Source: Isoperla grammatica (Eukaryota > Arthropoda > Insecta > Plecoptera > Perlodidae). From it: a stretch of DNA of 64,000 nucleotides. Of this stretch, positions 37,313-52,010 are shown piece after piece; position 1 is the first letter of the stretch; each line of letters opens with the position of its first letter. The position numbers were made by a program, and so were the translations under genes. The stretch is taken from the NCBI GenBank assembly GCA_945910005.1, contig CAMDTW010000235.1:19298-83297 (forward strand), in the 5' to 3' direction. The notes beneath the pieces were generated by a model. The model had not been told where the DNA came from. It saw only the letters and a list, made by a program, of their open reading frames with translations, and did no database searches.

Positions 37313-40300
37313 ATTTCGATAACTACTTTAGAAGTTACACCAACCGTTGAAAAATAATAATGTTAGTGTGCATTCTGAAAGAGTATTATGAAAATGCATA
37401 AATTGAGTTTTTTGGTCGTTTTTGGTTAAAATATGCATAAAATATAGAAATTGGCTGATTTTAGTCTATCTACCACAAACTTCCAGTTTTAAGAGGAATC
37501 TTGCATACGGCCGGGATTCCTAAGGGTTTCAATCAAAGTTGACAAATCGTTGTTTTAGAGCGTTTCAGGCTCAAATAAGCACAATTTGTCCATTTCGTCA
37601 CATTTCTATAACTTCTATAGAAGTTACACCCTCCGTTGAAAAATAAGAATTATAGGCTGCATTCTTCAAGAGTATAATGAAAATGCATAAATTGAGTTTT
37701 TTCGTCGTTTTTGGTTAAAATATGCATAAAATATAGATTTGGCTGATTTCAGTCTATCTACCACAAACTTCCAGTTTAAAGAGGAATCTTGCATACGGCC
37801 GGGATTCCTAAGGGTTTCAACCAAAGTTGACAAATCGTTGTTTTAGAGCGTTTCAGTCTCCAATAAGCACAATTTGTCCATTTCTTTACATTTCGATAAC
37901 TTCTATAGAAGTTACACCCTCCGTCGAAAAATAAGAATTATAGGTTGCATTCTTCAAGAGTATAATGAAAATGCATAAATTAAGTTTTTTCGTCGTTTTT
38001 GGTTAAAATATGCATAAAAAATAGAAATTGGCTGATTTCAGTCTATCTACCACAAACTTCCAGTTTTAAGAGGAATCATGCATACGGCCGGGATTCCTAA
38101 GGGTTTCAACCAAAGTTGACAAATCGTTGTTTTAGAGCGTTTCAGGCTCCAATAAGAACAATTTGTCCATTTCGTCACATTTCGATAACTTCTATAGAAG
38201 TTACACCCTCCGTCGAAAAATAAGAATTATAGGTTGCATTCTTCAAGAGTATAATGAAAATGCATAAATTGAGTTTTTTCGTCGTTTTTGGTTAAAATAT
38301 GCATAAAAAATAGAAATTGGCTGATTTCAGTCTATCTACCACAAACTTCCAGTTTTAAGAGGAATCTTGCATACGGCCGGGATTCCTAAGGGTTTCAACC
38401 AAAGTTGACAAATCGTTGTTTTAGAGCGTTTCAGGCTCCAATAAGCACAAATTGTCCATTTCGTCACATTTCGATAACTTCTATAGAAGTTACACCCTCC
38501 GTTGAAAAATAAGAATTATAGGCTGCATTCTTCAAGAGTATAATAAAAATGCATAAATTGAGTTTTTTCGTCGTTTTTGGTTAAAATATGCATAAAATAT
38601 AGAAATTGGCTGATTTTAGTCTATCTACCACAAACTTCCAGTTTTAAGAGGAATCTTGCATACGGCTGGGATTCCTAAGGGTTTCAACCAAATTGCACAA
38701 ATCGTTGTTTTAGAGCGTTTCAGGCTCCAATAAGCACAATTTGTCCATTTCGTCACATTTCGATAACTTCTATAGAAGTTACACCCTCCGTTGAAAAATA
38801 AGAATTATATTTTGCATTCTTCAAGAGTATTATGAAAATGCATAAATTGAGTGTTTTGGTCGTTTTTGGTTAAAATATGGATAAAATATAGAAATTGGCT
38901 GATTTCAGTCTATCTACCACAAACTTCCAGTTTTAAGAGGAATCTTGCATACGGCTGGGATTCCTAAGGGTTTCAACCAAATTGCACAAATCGTTGTTTT
39001 AGAGCGTTTCAGGCTCCAATAAGCACAATTTGTCCATTTCGTCACATTTCGATAACTTCTATAGAAGTTACACCCTCCGTTGAAAAATAAGAATTATATT
39101 TTGCATTCTTCAAGAGTATTATGAAAATGCATAAATTGAGTTTTTTTGTCGTTTTTGGTTAAAATATGCATAAAATATAGAAATTGGCTGATTTTAGTCT
39201 ATCTACCACAAACTTTCAGTTTTAATAGGAATCTTGCATACGGCTGGGATTCCTAAGGGTTTTAACCAAAGTTGACAAATCGTTGTTTTAGAGCGTTTCA
39301 GGCTCCAATAAGCACAATTTGTCCATTTCGTCACATTTCGATAACTTCTATAGAAGTTACACCCTCCGTCGAAAAATAAGAATTATAGGTTGCATTCTTC
39401 AACAGTATAATGAAAATGCATAAATTGAGTTTTTTCGTCGTTTTTGGTTAAAAAATGCATAAAAAATAGAAATTGGCTGATTTCAGTCTATCTACCACAA
39501 ACTTCCAGTTTTAAGAGGAATCTTGCATACGGCCGGGATTCCTAAGGGTTTCAACCAAAGTTGACAAATCGTTGTTTTAGAGCGTTTCAGGCTCCAATAA
39601 GCACAAATTGTCCATTTCGTCACATTTCGATAACTTCTATAGAAGTTACACCCTCCGTTGAAAAATAAGAATTATAGGCTGCATTCTTCAAGAGTATAAT
39701 AAAAATGCATAAATTGATTTTTTTCGTCGTTTTTGGTTAAAATATGCATTAAATATAGAAATTGGCTGATTTAAGTCTATCTACCATAAACTTCCAGTTT
39801 TAAGAGGAATCTTGCATACGGCTGGGATTCCTAAGGGTTTCAACCAAATTGCACAAATCGTTGTTTTAGAGCGTTTCAGGCTCCAATAAGCACAATTTGT
39901 CCATTTCGTCACATTTCGATAACTTCTATAGAAGTTACACCCTCCGTTGAAAAATAAGAATTATATTTTGCATTCTTCAAGAGTATTATGAAAATGCATA
40001 AATTGAGTTTTTTGGTCGTTTTTGGTTAAAATATGGATAAAATATAGAAATTGGCTGATTTCAGTCTATCTACCACAAACTTCCAGTTTTAAGAGGAATC
40101 TTGCATACGGCTGGGATTCCTAAGGGTTTCAACCAAATTGCACAAATCGTTGTTTTAGAGCGTTTCAGGCTCCAATAAGCACAATTTGTCCATTTCGTCA
40201 CATTTCGATAACTTCTATAGAAGTTACACCCTCCGTTGAAAAATAAGAATTATATTTTGCATTCTTCAAGAGTATTATGAAAATGCATAAATTGAGTTTT

Positions 40301-40446
40301 TTGGTCGTTTTTGGTTAAAATATAGATAAAATATAGAAATCGGCTGATTTCAGTCTATCTACCACAAACTTCGAGTTTTAAGAGGAATCTGGCATACAGC
40401 TGGGATTCCTAAGTGTTTCAACCAAAGTTGACAAATCGTTGTTTTA
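37313..40446. repeat. 15-monomer-spaced block, second copy
   Basis: This is the partner of 32979-36112, 15 monomers on. It ends where the first copy reads TTTAAAGCG and this one TTTAGAGCG. Its right part (from 39361) is in turn the source-like partner of 55833-59239 and 60168-63574, sharing CAACAGTATAATG, TTAAAAAATGCAT, TTGATTTTTTTCG, GCATTAAATATAG and CTACCATAAAC. Confidence 0.87.
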
Positions 40447-41158
40447 GAGCGTTTCAGGCTCCAATAAGCACAATTTGTCCATTTCGTTACATTTCGATTA
40501 CTTCTATAGAAGTTACACCCTCCGTTGAAAAATAAGAATTATAGGCTGCATTCTTCAAGAGTATAATGAAAATGCATAAATTGAGTTTTTTCGTCGTTTT
40601 TGGTTAAAATATGCATAAAAAATAGAAATTGGCTGATTTCAGTCTATCTACCACAAACTTCCAGTTTTAAGAGGAATCTTGCATACGGCTGGGATTCCTA
40701 AGGGTTTCAACCAAAGTTGACAAATCGTTGTTTTAGAGCGTTTCAGGCTCTAATAAGCACAATTTGTCTATTTCGTCACATTTCGATAACTACTTTAGAA
40801 GTTACACCAACCGTTGAAAAATAATAATGTTAGTGTGCATTCTGAAAGAGTATTATGAAAATGCATAAATTGAGTTTTTTGGTCGTTTTTGGTTAAAATA
40901 TGCATAAAATATAGAAATTGGCTGATTTTAGTCTATCTACCACAAACTTCCAGTTTTAAGAGGAATCTTGGATACGGCCGGGATTCCTAAGGGTTTCAAC
41001 CAAAGTTGACAAATCGTTGTTTTAGAGCGTTTTAGGCTCAAATAAGCACAATTTGTCCATTTCGTCACATTTCGATAACTTCTATAGAAGTTACACCCTC
41101 CGTTGAAAAATAAGAATTATAGGCTGCATTCTTCAAGAGTAAAATGAAAATGCATAAA

Positions 41159-44100
41159 TTGAGTTTTTTCGTCGTTTTTGGTTAAAATATGCATAAAATA
41201 TAGAAATTGGCTGATTTTAGTCTATCTACCACAAACTTTCAGTTTTAATAGGAATCCTGCATACGGCTGGGATTCCTAAGGGTTTCAACCAAATTGCAAA
41301 AATCGTTGTTTTAGAGCGTTTCAGGCTCCAATAAGCACAATTTGTCCATTTCGTCACATTTCGATAACTTCTATAGAAGTTACACCCTCCGTCGAAAAAT
41401 AAGAATTATAGGTTGCATTCTTCAAGAGTATAATGAAAATGCATAAATTGAGTTTTTTCGTCGTTTTTGGTTAAAATATGGATAAAAAATAGAAATTGGC
41501 TGATTTCAGTCTAGCTACCACAAACTTCCAGTTTTAAGAGGAATCTTGCATACGGCCGGGATTCCTAAGGGTTTCAACCAAAGTTGACAAATCGTTGTTT
41601 TAGAGCGTTTCAGGCTCCAATAAGCACAATTTGTCCATTTCGTCACATTTCGATAACTTCTATAGAAGTTACACCCTCCGTTGAAAAATAAGAATTATAG
41701 GCTGCATTCTTCAAGAGTATAATGAAAATGCATAAATTGAGTTTTTTCGTCGTTTTTGGTTAAAATATGCATAAAATATAGAAATTGGCTGATTTTAGTC
41801 TATCTACCACAAACTTCCAGTTTTAAGAGGAATCTTGCATACGGCTGGGATTCCTAAGGGTTTCAACCAAATTGCACAAATCGTTGTTTTAGAGCGTTTC
41901 AGGCTCTAATAAGCACAATTTGTCCATTTCGTCACATTTCGATAACTTCTATAAAAGTTACACCCTCCGTTGAAAAATAAGAATTATATTTTGCATTCTT
42001 CAAGAGTATTATGAAAATGCATAAATTGAGTTTTTTCGTCGTTTTTGGTTAAAATATGCATAAAAAATAGAAATTGGCTGATTTCAGTCTATCTAACACA
42101 AACTTCCAGTTTTAAGAGGAATCTTGCATACGGCTGGGATTCCTAAGGGTTTCAACCAAAGTTGACAAATCGTTGTTTTAGAGCGTTTCAGGCTCCAATA
42201 AGCACAATTTGTCCATTCCGTCACATTTCGATAACTACTTTAGAAGTTACACCAACCGTTGAAAAATAATAATGTTAGTGTGCATTCTGAAAGAGTATTA
42301 TGAAAATGCATATATTGAGTTTTTTGGTTGTTTTTGGTTGAAATATGCATAAAATATAGAAATTGGCTGATTTTAGTCTATCTACCACAAACTTCCAGTT
42401 TTAAGAGGAATCTTGCATACGGCTGGGATTCCTAAGGGTTTCAACCAAATTGCACAAATCGTTGTTTTAGAGCGTTTCAGGCTCCAATAAGCACAATTTT
42501 TCCATTTCGTCACATTTCGATAACTTTTATAGAAGTTACACCCTCCGTTGAAAAATAAGAATTATATTTTGCATTCTTCAAGAGTATTATGAAAATGCAT
42601 AAATTGAGTTTTTTGGTCGTTTTTGGTTAAAATATGGATAAAATATAGAAATTGGCTGATTTCAGTCTATCTACCACAAACTTCCAGTTTTAAGAGGAAT
42701 CTTGCATACGGCTGGGATTCCTAAGGGTTTCAACCAAATTGCACAAATCGTTGTTTTAGAGCGTTTCGGGCTCCAATAAGCACAATTTGTCCATTTCGTC
42801 ACATTTCGATAACTTCTATAGAAGTTACACCCTCCGTTGAAAAATAAGAATTATATTTTGCATTCTTCAAGAGTATTATGAAAATGCATAAATTGAGTTT
42901 TTTGGTCGTTTTTGGTTAAAATATAGATAAAATATAGAAATTGGCTGATTTTAGTCTATCTACCACAAACTTTCAGTTTTAATAGGAATCTTGCATACGG
43001 CTGGGATTCCTAAGGGTTTCAACCAAAAATGACAAATCGTTGTTTTAGAGCGTTTCAGGCTCCAATAAGCACAATTTGTCCATTTCGTCACATTTCGATA
43101 ACTTCTATAGAAGTTACACCCTCCGTCGAAAAATAAGAATTATAGGTTGCATTCTTCAAGAGTATAATGAAAATGCATAAATTGAGTTTTTTCGTCGTTT
43201 TTGGTTAAAATATGGATAAAAAATAGAAATTGGCTGATTTCAGTCTATCTACCACAAACTTCCAGTTTTAAGAGGAATCTTGCATACGGCCGGGATTCCT
43301 AAGGGTTTCAACCAAAGTTGACAAATCGTTGTTTTAGAGCGTTTCAGGCTTTAATAAGCACAATTTGTCCATTTCGTCACATTTCGATAACTTCTATAGA
43401 AGTTACACCCTCCGTTGAAAAATAAGAATTATAGGCTGCATTCTTCAAGAGTATAATGAAAATGCATAAATTGAGTTTTTTCGTCGTTTTTGGTTAAAAT
43501 ATGCATAAAATATAGAAATTGGCTGATTTTAGTCTATCTACCACAAACTTCCAGTTTTAAGAGGAATCTTGCATACGGCTGGGATTCCTAAGGGTTTTAA
43601 CCAAATTGCACAAATCGTTGTTTTAGAGCGTTTCGGGCTCCAATAAGCAAAATTTGTCCATTTCGTCACATTTCGATAACTTCTATAAAAGTTACACCCT
43701 CCGTTGAAAAATAAGAATTATATTTTGCATTCTTCAAGAGTATTATGAAAATGCATAAATTGAGTTTTTTCGTCGTTTTTGGTTAAAATATGCATAAAAA
43801 ATAGAAATTGGCTGATTTCAGTCTATCTACCACAAACTTCCAGTTTTAAGAGGAATCTTGCATACGGCTGGGATTCCTAAGGGTTTCAACCAAAGTTGAC
43901 AAATCGTTGTTTTAGAGCGTGTGAGGCTCCAATAAGCACAATTTGTCCATTCCGTCACATTTCGATAACTACTTTAGAAGTTACACCAACCGTTGAAAAA
44001 TAATAAAGTTAGTGTGCATTCTGAAAGAGTATTATGAAAATGCATAAATTGAGTTTTTTGGTTGTTTTTGGTTAAAATATGCATAAAATATAGAAATTGG

Positions 44101-45781
44101 CTGATTTTAGTCTATCTACCACAAACTTCCAGTTTTAAGAGGAATCTTGCATACGGCCGGGATTCCTAAGGGTTTCAACCAAAGTTGACAAATCGTTGTT
44201 TGAGAGCGTTTCAGGCTCCAATAAGCACAAATTGTCCATTTCGTCACATTTCGATAACTTCTATAGAAGTTACACCCTCCGTTGAAAAATAAGAATTATA
44301 GGCTGCATTCTTCAAGAGTATAATAAAAATGCATAAATTGAGTTTTTTCGTCGTTTTTGGTTAAAATATGCATAAAATATAGAAATTGGCTGATTTTAGT
44401 CTATCTACCACAAACTTCCAGTTTTAAGAGGAATCTTGCACACGGCTGGGATTCCTAAGGGTTTCAACCAAATTGCACAAATCGTTGTTTTAGAGCGTTT
44501 CAGGCTCCAATAAGCACAATTTGTCCATTTCGTCATATTTCGATAACTTCTATAGAAGTTACACCCTCCGTTGAAAAATAAGAATTATATTTTGCATTCT
44601 TCAAGAGTATTATGAAAATGCATAAATTGAGTTTTTTGGTCGTTTTTGGTTAAAATATGGATAAAATATAGAAATTGGCTGATTTCAGTCTATCTACCAC
44701 AAACTTCCAGTTTTAAGAGGAATCTTGCATACGGCTGGGATTCCTAAGGGTTTCAACCAAATTGCACAAATCGTTGTTTTAGAGCGTTTCGGGCTCCAAT
44801 AAGCACAATTTGTCCATTTCGTCACATTTCGATAACTTCTATAGAAGTTACACCCTCCGTTGAAAAATAAGAATTATATTTTGCATTCTTCAAGAGTATT
44901 ATGAAAATGCATAAATTGAGTTTTTTGGTCGTTTTTGGTTAAAATATAGATAAAATATAGAAATAGGCTGATTTCAGTCTATCTACCACAAACTTCGAGT
45001 TTTAAGAGGAATCTGGCATACAGCTGGGATTCCTAAGTGTTTCAACCAAAGTTGACAAATCGTTGTTTTAGAGCGTTTCAGGCTCCAATAAGCACAATTT
45101 GTCCATTTCGTTACATTTCGATTACTTCTATAGAAGTTACACCCTCCGTTGAAAAATAAGAATTATAGGCTGCATTCTTCAAGAGTATAATGAAAATGCA
45201 TAAATTGAGTTTTTTCGTCGTTTTTGGTTAAAATATGCATAAAAAATAGAAATTGGCTGATTTCAGTCTATCTACCACAAACTTCCAGTTTTAAGAGGAA
45301 TCTTGCATACGGCTGGGATTCCTAAGGGTTTCAACCAAAGTTGACAAATCGTTCTTTAGAGCGTTTCAGGCTCTAATAAGCACAATTTGTCTATTTCGTC
45401 ACATTTCGATAACTACTTTAGAAGTTACACCAACCGTTGAAAAATAATAATGTTAGTGTGCATTCTGAAAGAGTATTATGAAAATGCATAAATTGAGTTT
45501 TTTGGTCGTTTTTGGTAAAAATATGCATAAAATATAGAAATTGGCTGATTTTAGTCTATCTACCACAAACTTCCAGTTTTAAGAGGAATCTTGCATACGG
45601 CCGGGATTCCTAAGGGTTTCAACCAAAGTTGACAAATCGTTGTTTTAGAGCGTTTCAGGCTCCAATAAGTACAATTTGTCCATTTCGTCACATTTCGATA
45701 ATTTCTATAGAAGTTACACCCTCCGTCGAAAAATAAGAATTATAGGTTGCATTCTTCAAGAGTATAATGAAAATGCATTAA
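41159..45781. repeat. 16-monomer tandem duplication, left copy (4623 bp)
   Basis: The block is repeated immediately at 45782-50405. Shared rare marks, at a shift of 4623 bp, include GGAATCCTGC (41251 and 45874), CAGTCTAGC, CCATTCCGTCAC, TTATAGAAG with AACTTTTATAG, CAACCAAAAATGAC, GAGCGTGTGAGGC (43918 and 48541) and TTGCACACGGC. Scattered differences exist: GCTCTAATAAG near 41903 against GCTCCAATAAG, GCATATATTGAG near 42308, AATAAAGTTAG near 44004, and a lost base in CGTTCTTTAG near 45354. B-type units fall every 5 or 6 monomers, making a 6+5+5 pattern. Confidence 0.9.
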
Positions 45782-48700
45782 TTGAGTTTTTTCGTCGTTT
45801 TTGGTTAAAATATGCATAAAATATAGAAATTGGCTGATTTAAGTCTATCTACCACAAACTTTCAGTTTTAATAGGAATCCTGCATACGGCTGTGATTCCT
45901 AAGGGTTTCAACCAAATTGCAAAAATCGTTGTTTTAGAGCGTTTCAGGCTCCAATAAGCACAATTTGTCCATTTCGTCACATTTCGATAACTTCTATAGA
46001 AGTTACACCCTCCGTCGAAAAATAAGAATTATAGGTTGCATTCTTCAAGAGTATAATGAAAATGCATAAATTGAGTTTTTTCGTCGTTTTTGGTTAAAAT
46101 ATGGATAAAAAATAGAAATTGGCTGATTTCAGTCTAGCTACCACAAACTTCCAGTTTTAAGAGGAATCTTGCATACGGCCGGGATTCCTAAGGGTTTCAA
46201 CCAAAGTTGACAAATCGTTGTTTTAGAGCGTTTCAGGCTTTAATAAGCACAATTTGTCCATTTCGTCACATTTCGATAACTTCTATAGAAGTTACACCCT
46301 CCGTTGAAAAATAAGAATTATAGGCTGCATTCTTCAAGAGTATAATGAAAATGCATAAATTGAGTTTTTTCGTCGTTTTTGGTTAAAATATGCATAAAAT
46401 ATAGAAATTGGCTGATTTTAGTCTATCTACCACAAACTTCCAGTTTTAAGAGGAATCTTGCATACGGCTGGGATTCCTAAGGGTTTCAACCAAATTGCAC
46501 AAATCGTTGTTTTAGAGCGTTTCAGGCTCCAATAAGCACAATTTGTCCATTTCGTCACATTTCGATAACTTCTATAAAAGTTACACCCTCCGTTGAAAAA
46601 TAAGAATTATATTTTGCATTCTTCAAGAGTATTATGAAAATGCATTAATTGAGTTTTTTCGTCGTTTTTGGTTAAAATATGCATAAAAAATAGAAATTGG
46701 CTGATTTCAGTCTATCTAACACAAACTTCCAGTTTTAAGAGGAATCTTGCATACGGCTGGGATTCCTAAGGGTTTCAACCAAAGTTGACAAATCGTTGTT
46801 TTAGAGCGTTTCAGGCTCCAATAAGCACAATTTGTCCATTCCGTCACATTTCGATAACTACTTTAGAAGTTACACCAACCGTTGAAAAATAATAATGTTA
46901 GTGTGCATTCTGAAAGAGTATTATGAAAATGCATAAATTGAGTTTTTTGGTTGTTTTTGGTTGAAATATGCATAAAATATAGAAATTGGCTGATTTTAGT
47001 CTATCTACCACAAACTTCCAGTTTTAAGAGGAATCTTGCATACGGCTGGGATTCCTAAGGGTTTCAACCAAATTGCACAAATCGTTGTTTTAGAGCGTTT
47101 CAGGCTCCAATAAGCACAATTTTTCCATTTCGTCACATTTCGATAACTTTTATAGAAGTTACACCCTCCGTTGAAAAATAAGAATTATATTTTGCATTCT
47201 TCAAGAGTATTATGAAAATGCATAAATTGAGTTTTTTGGTCGTTTTTGGTTAAAATATGGATAAAATATAGAAATTGGCTGATTTCAGTCTATCTACCAC
47301 AAACTTCCAGTTTTAAGAGGAATCTTGCATACGGCTGGGATTCCTAAGGGTTTCAACCAAATTGCACAAATCGTTGTTTTAGAGCGTTTCGGGCTCCAAT
47401 AAGCACAATTTGTCCATTTCGTCACATTTCGATAACTTCTATAGAAGTTACACCCTCCGTTGAAAAATAAGAATTATATTTTGCATTCTTCAAGAGTATT
47501 ATGAAAATGCATAAATTGAGTTTTTTGGTCGTTTTTGGTTAAAATATAGATAAAATATAGAAATTGGCTGATTTTAGTCTATCTACCACAAACTTTCAGT
47601 TTTAATAGGAATCTTGCATACGGCTGGGATTCCTAAGGGTTTCAACCAAAAATGACAAATCGTTGTTTTAGAGCGTTTCAGGCTCCAATAAGCACAATTT
47701 GTCCATTTCGTCACATTTCGATAACTTCTATAGAAGTTACACCCTCCGTCGAAAAATAAGAATTATAGGTTGCATTCTTCAAGAGTATAATGAAAATGCA
47801 TAAATTGAGTTTTTTCGTCGTTTTTGGTTAAAATATGGATAAAAAATAGAAATTGGCTGATTTCAGTCTATCTACCACAAACTTCCAGTTTTAAGAGGAA
47901 TCTTGCATACGGCCGGGATTCCTAAGGGTTTCAACCAAAGTTGACAAATCGTTGTTTTAGAGCGTTTCAGGCTTTAATAAGCACAATTTGTCCATTTCGT
48001 CACATTTCGATAACTTCTATAGAAGTTACACCCTCCGTTGAAAAATAAGAATTATAGGCTGCATTCTTCAAGAGTATAATGAAAATGCATAAATTGAGTT
48101 TTTTCGTCGTTTTTGGTTAAAATATGCATAAAATATAGAAATTGGCTGATTTTAGTCTATCTACCACAAACTTCCAGTTTTAAGAGGAATCTTGCATACG
48201 GCTGGGATTCCTAAGGGTTTTAACCAAATTGCACAAATCGTTGTTTTAGAGCGTTTCGGGCTCCAATAAGCAAAATTTGTCCATTTCGTCACATTTCGAT
48301 AACTTCTATAAAAGTTACACCCTCCGTTGAAAAATAAGAATTATATTTTGCATTCTTCAAGAGTATTATGAAAATGCATAAATTGAGTTTTTTCGTCGTT
48401 TTTGGTTAAAATATGCATAAAAAATAGAAATTGGCTGATTTCAGTCTATCTACCACAAACTTCCAGTTTTAAGAGGAATCTTGCATACGGCTGGGATTCC
48501 TAAGGGTTTCAACCAAAGTTGACAAATCGTTGTTTTAGAGCGTGTGAGGCTCCAATAAGCACAATTTGTCCATTCCGTCACATTTCGATAACTACTTTAG
48601 AAGTTACACCAACCGTTGAAAAATAATAATGTTAGTGTGCATTCTGAAAGAGTATTATGAAAATGCATAAATTGAGTTTTTTGGTTGTTTTTGGTTAAAA

Positions 48701-50405
48701 TATGCATAAAATATAGAAATTGGCTGATTTTAGTCTATCTACCACAAACTTCCAGTTTTAAGAGGAATCTTGCATACGGCCGGGATTCCTAAGGGTTTCA
48801 ACCAAAGTTGACAAATCGTTGTTTGAGAGCGTTTCAGGCTCCAATAAGCACAAATTGTCCATTTCGTCACATTTCGATAACTTCTATAGAAGTTACACCC
48901 TCCGTTGAAAAATAAGAATTATAGGCTGCATTCTTCAAGAGTATAATAAAAATGCATAAATTGAGTTTTTTCGTCGTTTTTGGTTAAAATATGCATAAAA
49001 TATAGAAATTGGCTGATTTTAGTCTATCTACCACAAACTTCCAGTTTTAAGAGGAATCTTGCACACGGCTGGGATTCCTAAGGGTTTCAACCAAATTGCA
49101 CAAATCGTTGTTTTAGAGCGTTTCAGGCTCCAATAAGCACAATTTGTCCATTTCGTCATATTTCGATAACTTCTATAGAAGTTACACCCTCCGTTGAAAA
49201 ATAAGAATTATATTTTGCATTCTTCAAGAGTATTATGAAAATGCATAAATTGAGTTTTTTGGTCGTTTTTGGTTAAAATATGGATAAAATATAGAAATTG
49301 GCTGATTTCAGTCTATCTACCACAAACTTCCAGTTTTAAGAGGAATCTTGCATACGGCTGGGATTCCTAAGGGTTTCAACCAAATTGCACAAATCGTTGT
49401 TTTAGAGCGTTTCGGGCTCCAATAAGCACAATTTGTCCATTTCGTCACATTTCGATAACTTCTATAGAAGTTACACCCTCCGTTGAAAAATAAGAATTAT
49501 ATTTTGCATTCTTCAAGAGTATTATGAAAATGCATAAATTGAGTTTTTTGGTCGTTTTTGGTTAAAATATAGATAAAATATAGAAATAGGCTGATTTCAG
49601 TCTATCTACCACAAACTTCGAGTTTTAAGAGGAATCTGGCATACAGCTGGGATTCCTAAGTGTTTCAACCAAAGTTGACAAATCGTTGTTTTAGAGCGTT
49701 TCAGGCTCCAATAAGCACAATTTGTCCATTTCGTTACATTTCGATTACTTCTATAGAAGTTACACCCTCCGTTGAAAAATAAGAATTATAGGCTGCATTC
49801 TTCAAGAGTATAATGAAAATGCATAAATTGAGTTTTTTCGTCGTTTTTGGTTAAAATATGCATAAAAAATAGAAATTGGCTGATTTCAGTCTATCTACCA
49901 CAAACTTCCAGTTTTAAGAGGAATCTTGCATACGGCTGGGATTCCTAAGGGTTTCAACCAAAGTTGACAAATCGTTGTTTTAGAGCGTTTCAGGCTCTAA
50001 TAAGCACAATTTGTCTATTTCGTCACATTTCGATAACTACTTTAGAAGTTACACCAACCGTTGAAAAATAATAATGTTAGTGTGCATTCTGAAAGAGTAT
50101 TATGAAAATGCATAAATTGAGTTTTTTGGTCGTTTTTGGTAAAAATATGCATAAAATATAGAAATTGGCTGATTTTAGTCTATCTACCACAAACTTCCAG
50201 TTTTAAGAGGAATCTTGCATACGGCCGGGATTCCTAAGGGTTTCAACCAAAGTTGACAAATCGTTGTTTTAGAGCGTTTCAGGCTCCAATAAGCACAATT
50301 TGTCCATTTCGTCACATTTCGATAACTTCTATAGAAGTTACACCCTCCGTCGAAAAATAAGAATTATAGGTTGCATTCTTCAAGAGTATAATGAAAATGC
50401 ATTAA
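45782..50405. repeat. 16-monomer tandem duplication, right copy (4624 bp)
   Basis: This is the second copy of 41159-45781. The join lies between the left-parent mark GCATTAATTGAG (about 45776) and the right-parent mark ATGCATAAAATATAG (about 45823), so the exchange is placed within about 45 bp. At its end the same GCATTAATTG mark recurs (about 50399) and the sequence continues into a monomer with ATAAAAAAAAGAAATTGG. Confidence 0.9.
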
Positions 50406-52010
50406 TTGAGTTTTTTCGTCGTTTTTGGTTAAAATATGCATAAAAAAAAGAAATTGGCTGATTTCAGTCTATCTACCACAAACTTCCAGTTTTAAGAGGA
50501 ATCTTGCATACGGCCGGGATTCCTAAGGGTTTCCACCAAAGTTGACAAATCGTTGTTTCAAAGCGTTTCAGGCTCCAATAAGCACAATTTGTCCATTTCG
50601 TCACATTTCGATAACTTCTATAGATGTTACACCCTCCGTTGAAAAATAAGAATTATAGGCTGCATTCTTCAAGAGTATAATGAAAATGCATAAATTGAGT
50701 TTTTTCGTCGTTTTTGGTTAAAATTTGCATAAAATATAGAAATTGGCTGATTTTAGTCTATCTACCACAAACTTCCAGTTTTAAGAGGAATCTTGCATAC
50801 GGCTGGGATTCCTAAGGGTTTCAACCAAATTGCACAAATCGTTGTTTTAGAGCGTTTCAGGCTCCAATAAGCACAATTTGTCCATTTCGTCACATTTCGA
50901 TAACTTCTATAGAAGTTACACCCTCCGTTGAAAAATAAGAATTATATTTTGCATTCTTCAAGAGTATTATGAAAATGCATAAATTGAGTTTTTTGGTCGT
51001 TTTTGGTTAAAATATAGATAAAATATAGAAATCGGCTGTTTTTAGTCTATCTACCACAAACTTCGAGTTTTAAGAGGAATCTGGCATACAGCTGGGATTC
51101 CTAAGTGTTTCAACCAAAGTTGACAAATCGTTGTTTTAGAGCATTTCAGGCTCTAATAAGCACAATTTGTCTATTTCGTCACATTTCGATAACTACTTTA
51201 GAAGTTACACCAACCGTTGAAAAATAATAATGTTAGTGTGCATTCTGAAAGAGTATTATGAAAATGCATAAATTGAGTTTTTTGGTCGTTTTTGGTTAAA
51301 ATATGCATAAAATATAGAAATTGGCTGATTTTAGTCTATCTACCACAAACTTCCAGTTTTAAGAGGAATCTTGCATACGGCCGGGATTCCTAAGGGTTTC
51401 AACCAAAGTTGACAAATCGTTGTTTTAGAGCGTTTTAGGCTCAAATAAGCACAATTTGTCCATTTCGTCACATTTCGATAACTTCTATAGAAGTTACACC
51501 CTCCGTTGAAAAATAAGAATTATAGGCTGCATTCTTCAAGAGTATAATGAAAATGCATAAATTGAGTTTTTTCGTCGTTTTTGGTTAAAATATGCATAAA
51601 ATATAGAAATTGGCTGATTTTAGTCTATCTACCACAAACTTTCAGTTTTAATAGGAATCTTGCATACGGCTGGGATTCCTAAGGGTTTCAACCAAAGTTG
51701 ACAAATCGTTGTTTTAGAGCGTTTCAGGCTCCAATAAGCACAATTTGTCCATTTCGTCACATTTCGATAACTTCTATAGAAGTTACACCCTCCGTCGAAA
51801 AATAAGAATTATAGGTTGCATTCTTCAACAGTATAATGAAAATGCATAAATTGAGTTCTTTCGTCGTTTTTGGTTAAAATATGCATAAAAAATAGAAATT
51901 GGCTGATTTCAGTCTATCTACCACAAACTTCCAGTTTTAAGAGGAATCTTGCATACGGCCGGGATTCCTAAGGGTTTCAACCAAAGTTGACAAATCGTTG
52001 TTTTAGAGCG

